Positions 61,188-64,000 of a DNA stretch of 64,000 nt are shown in pieces. The translations under genes and the position numbers were made by a program. Under the pieces are notes generated by a model. It searched no databases and was not told the DNA's origin. It worked only from the letters and a program-made list of their open reading frames with translations. This DNA comes from Whalleya microplaca (taxonomy: Eukaryota; Ascomycota; Sordariomycetes; Xylariales; Xylariaceae), in contig MU385716.1 of NCBI GenBank assembly GCA_022497155.1, positions 930,001 through 994,000 of the forward strand, written 5' to 3'. How positions within the stretch are numbered: position 1 is the first letter of the stretch; every line of letters begins with the position of its first letter.

Positions 61188-62905
61188 GCTGAAGAAGTGT
61201 AGTATATTACGTGGGAAATGAGAAATGTGGAAATGATGATAGAAGGTGCAGGCGGTATGCTGCTGCGCGGACGAATGAAAGACGATAAATAACTATATGT
61301 ATAGAAGAGATGACAGCAAGTGTAGTGATAGAGAGTTAATGACAAGCTGTGTGTCAGGAAGAGGTGTGACTCGGGCCTAGATCACAGATGAAGACTTTTA
61401 TAACTAAAGTACGAAGATATAGATGAGGACAGTATCCCTCGCTGTATGTATGATAACTAGTTACCTACCTGATACATAACCACGGTGTCACTAGTCTCTG
61501 CGATCACTCGATAACTCTTTCGTCTGAAGATCGTTGTAGCAGATTTCGTAGGTATTGTATCCGCATAGCGATGTTCGTGGAATTCGGTGTCGATATATGC
61601 GATACCCCTTGGACGTTACGTGCCAGGCCCGTAGACTACTAGTGTCACAGCGCAGAACATCGGCGCAGGCTTAAACCGCGTGTCTCAGATACCTCGGCAG
61701 GTGAAACCTTTCCATCGGTTCTCGTCTGAACTTGCTGAGATGATATATAATGAAATTCGTCTTCGTTGTTAAAACTAAGAGTAATGAATAGCAAGATGGG
61801 TAGTAGATGAGAAAAGAACTCTCATAGTATGGGTCTGCTCACGGAGACTCGGGATTTGGGAGTAAGGTTAGATAATATTACCTTCTTTGGTCTATCTTGT
61901 CTTAGATACTTGCTACTAACACACAAGGGCAGCTGCTATGGTAGGGATATACATGTACTACATCCCCTTCGAAAGACTGCTTCTATCCTACTTACATTAA
62001 GCTTGAGATAGAATGTATATCTCACTACTTCTGCAGCAAGAGTGAAATGGCCAACGCTTTCTACTAAAACAGGAGTACGCTTCTAGTGACCAATGTTCAT
62101 GATCTCATTAATGAACACATTAGGTACAGAGCCCCAGGCCGTGTGAGCGTGAAATGGCGCAGGCCGAGAGACATACTGTATGTAAGCATTTGAGAATATA
62201 AGCAATAAGGTATATATGATGGTTGTCTCTAATATATTGGATTATCTTCTAAGCTACTTCCAGTAACATTACTACGGCTCCCCCAACATCTTGGATGGGC
62301 ACAAATGCCTATGAAGTGTTTCGATGTAACACATATATTAAACTAACCGCTGAGGAAAGGGATGTGAGATTAAGGCACGCCACGTGGTTCTTAGCAAGCG
62401 AAGCTACGAAGAGCCGAATCATTAAGAGTACATGTATGTCTATTTGGTATCAAATGCCACTTCCAGTATGAGTTGGTATTCCTCAATTCATTGAATCATT
62501 AAATCGTTATATCATTCATGACATTAGCTTGAGTGGCGCTGAACTCATCCGCAGAGTTCAGCAGCCTTCTCACTTCATTAGTCTACCAGAGACAGGAATT
62601 TCAAAAGTCCAAAAAGTGCTCATTAATTGCATTGCGCGTTAAACCAGGCGTCTATCATGCTTTCCCCGTACTCATACAAATACATGCAATGTTCGTCATA
62701 ACTTCATTAGCGTAACCCTTTTTTGTTTGACCGTGACGTGTCTAATATGATACATATGTCCCTGTAGATCCCCTTTGCATTCATCAAGTCATTAATCCAG
62801 AAAGTTGGCTCTGAAGAGCCCGCTGTGTGTGCTGGTAATTGCGGGAATTTCATAATCTCATTAGCTTCGAAGGCGACTCTCGCGCCTCTCTGTGATAATG
62901 CCCTG
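61188..62905. other. Intergenic region
   Basis: About 1.7 kb, AT-rich, between the Cys-rich protein and BUB2 3' end. No open frame above about 60 codons and no repeat noticed; the promoter of the Cys-rich gene must lie at its left end. Confidence 0.6.
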
Positions 62906-64000
62906 CTACAGAGCGTGCTTAACGATCTCTGCATAGACATCATCGGGTATCATCTTCACTATAGCCAGTGCAGTTCGCTTGATCTGGTCTGCTTGCAGAG
63001 GCGGAAAAGAACGAAGGAGTTTGTTGGGACTATCAACTGTTAGTATCTGGTTCCAAATGACTTGACATCCAAGTTCAGATAAACACCAACCTTAAGGAAC
63101 TAAGTAGTTCGTTTCGCATCATTATAAGCTGGGCGACGATGCAGAGAATATTCAAGTGCGGCCCGTACGCAAAGAGGAAATCCCAGAGTCGTAACACCTC
63201 TGGTAAAGGAGGAGTGCAAGCACAAAGGGTGAGGACGGATGGGAAAGCGTATATCTCAGCTGAAAGACCTTTGGATGTTAAGTAGAAGTTCAACTTAGGA
63301 TCCACAATCGCCAATACTCTGTCAACCAATGCCAAGCCACGATGAACTCCGTCCATTGCGCCTCGGATGTATCCTGGGCATTCCCTGGTGAGCAGCCGAT
63401 GGAAGGCAGAGAACGCCTCAGCTTCACTGCGGGCGGCATATAGGAACGGAGCAGCGAGCACATTCATGCCCTGCACATAGGTCCCTGGCTCCGAGGCATT
63501 GACTTCGGACCCTTCGGTAGTGAGGGTAAGGGCTCGAGCACGATTCTTGGCGGCTGGTGAGGAGCCCGCGGTCAGTGATAGGTCGCTCCGAGAGCTACTG
63601 GCACTGTCGGTAAGGGCAAGAGATGGTAAAGATTGCCTGCTACTTGTTGGGCGGCGTTCTTCTTTCTCGTCATGTAGTTTCCAAGCAATGGCATTGAGGA
63701 GACGAATCAAGCTCGCCTCGCTGACACGACGGCGGAAGAGTGGATCGGTGGTTAAGGTGCGGAATGTGTCGTTGCGTATTTTGGAATAGGCTGGCGAAGC
63801 GCCTCGGTGGATAAGGTTGAGGTAGGCATCGGTTCTGAGGATAGGCGCATCAAGAAAGATGGCCCAGACATATATCCTGCTGGAGGACTGTTTTGTGAAG
63901 TTAGGGTTGAGCACCCGGGCACAATGAGGAGGGAATCTCACCATGCCATCATTGTCGCTCCTGATACCCTGGTCTAGTACCTTGAGGCGCACGCTCTCGA
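62906..64000 (-). CDS. BUB2: BUB2/Cdc16 TBC-domain GTPase-activating protein (5' end outside window)
   Basis: Two-component GAP subunit (with Bfa1/Byr4) that restrains the Tem1/Spg1 GTPase until the spindle is correctly placed. Visible exons: 63942-64000 (continuing right), 63091-63887 and 62906-63029. The 54-bp intron at 63888-63941 leaves the frame open if unspliced; removing it gives LDQGIRSDNDGM-SSSRIYVWAIFL, the family sequence. The TBC domain shows HRGASPAYSKIRNDTFRTLT, GTYVQGMNVLAAPFLYA with the catalytic Gln finger (YVQGM), and LRLWDFLFAYG. A Ser-rich insert (about 63540-63660) is typical of fungal members. The last exon joins SSLSPNKLLRSFPPLQADQI and ends AEIVKHAL. Only a short N-terminal part is missing. 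Confidence 0.92.

Overview
The window comes from a filamentous ascomycete, most likely a Sordariomycete. Genes are compact and carry short introns (about 45-150 bp) with GT..AG ends and CTAAC/CTGAC-like branch sites. Intergenic DNA is rich in GTACCTA/CCTAGG-type palindromic words. The protein set is typical of Pezizomycotina: WSC protein, REV1, NDR-type kinase, Isc1, nucleolar FKBP, fungal 2-oxoglutarate oxygenase-like proteins. I found 21 protein-coding loci plus one likely decayed gene; no rRNA, tRNA, CRISPR array or intact transposon was recognised.

Layout. 1-7 kb: 3' end of a mitochondrial intermediate peptidase (OCT1), a WSC-domain surface protein, and REV1 on the minus strand. 7-16 kb: a RED-like spliceosomal protein, an ankyrin protein broken by one base, a decayed secreted-protein gene and a nucleoside hydrolase. 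16-24 kb: two related minus-strand genes; the first has a complete 2OG-Fe(II) oxygenase site, the second lacks that domain. 25-34 kb: PYM, the tiny five-exon QCR9, and the very large UBR1. 34-46 kb: SWD3/WDR5-like WD40 protein, ISC1, an NDR-family kinase, and an Fpr3/Fpr4-type FKBP. 46-51 kb: a DJ-1/PfpI protein and a membrane GT2 glycosyltransferase. 51-56.6 kb holds no gene I can support. 56.6-64 kb: THOC5-like protein, IZH3-like PAQR receptor, a Cys-rich surface protein and the BUB2 GAP, which runs off the right edge.

Most genes are housekeeping and are not an operon-like set. Several serve mRNA biology (RED, PYM, THOC5), chromatin and nucleolus (SWD3, FPR4), sphingolipid and sterol/zinc signalling (ISC1, IZH3), and cell-cycle control (BUB2).

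The most important observation is in the kinase at 39853-42871. Its reading frame is perfect across three exons except for one TAG at 40984-40986, exactly where the invariant D-W-W of the kinase C-lobe should have its first Trp (TGG). This matches what is known for the perithecium-specific kinase PUK1 of Fusarium graminearum, whose in-frame UAG codons in the kinase domain are changed to UGG by A-to-I mRNA editing during sexual development. The A here also lies in the loop of a small predicted hairpin, as preferred by fungal A-to-I editing. The gene is therefore probably an editing-dependent sexual-stage kinase, not a dead gene.
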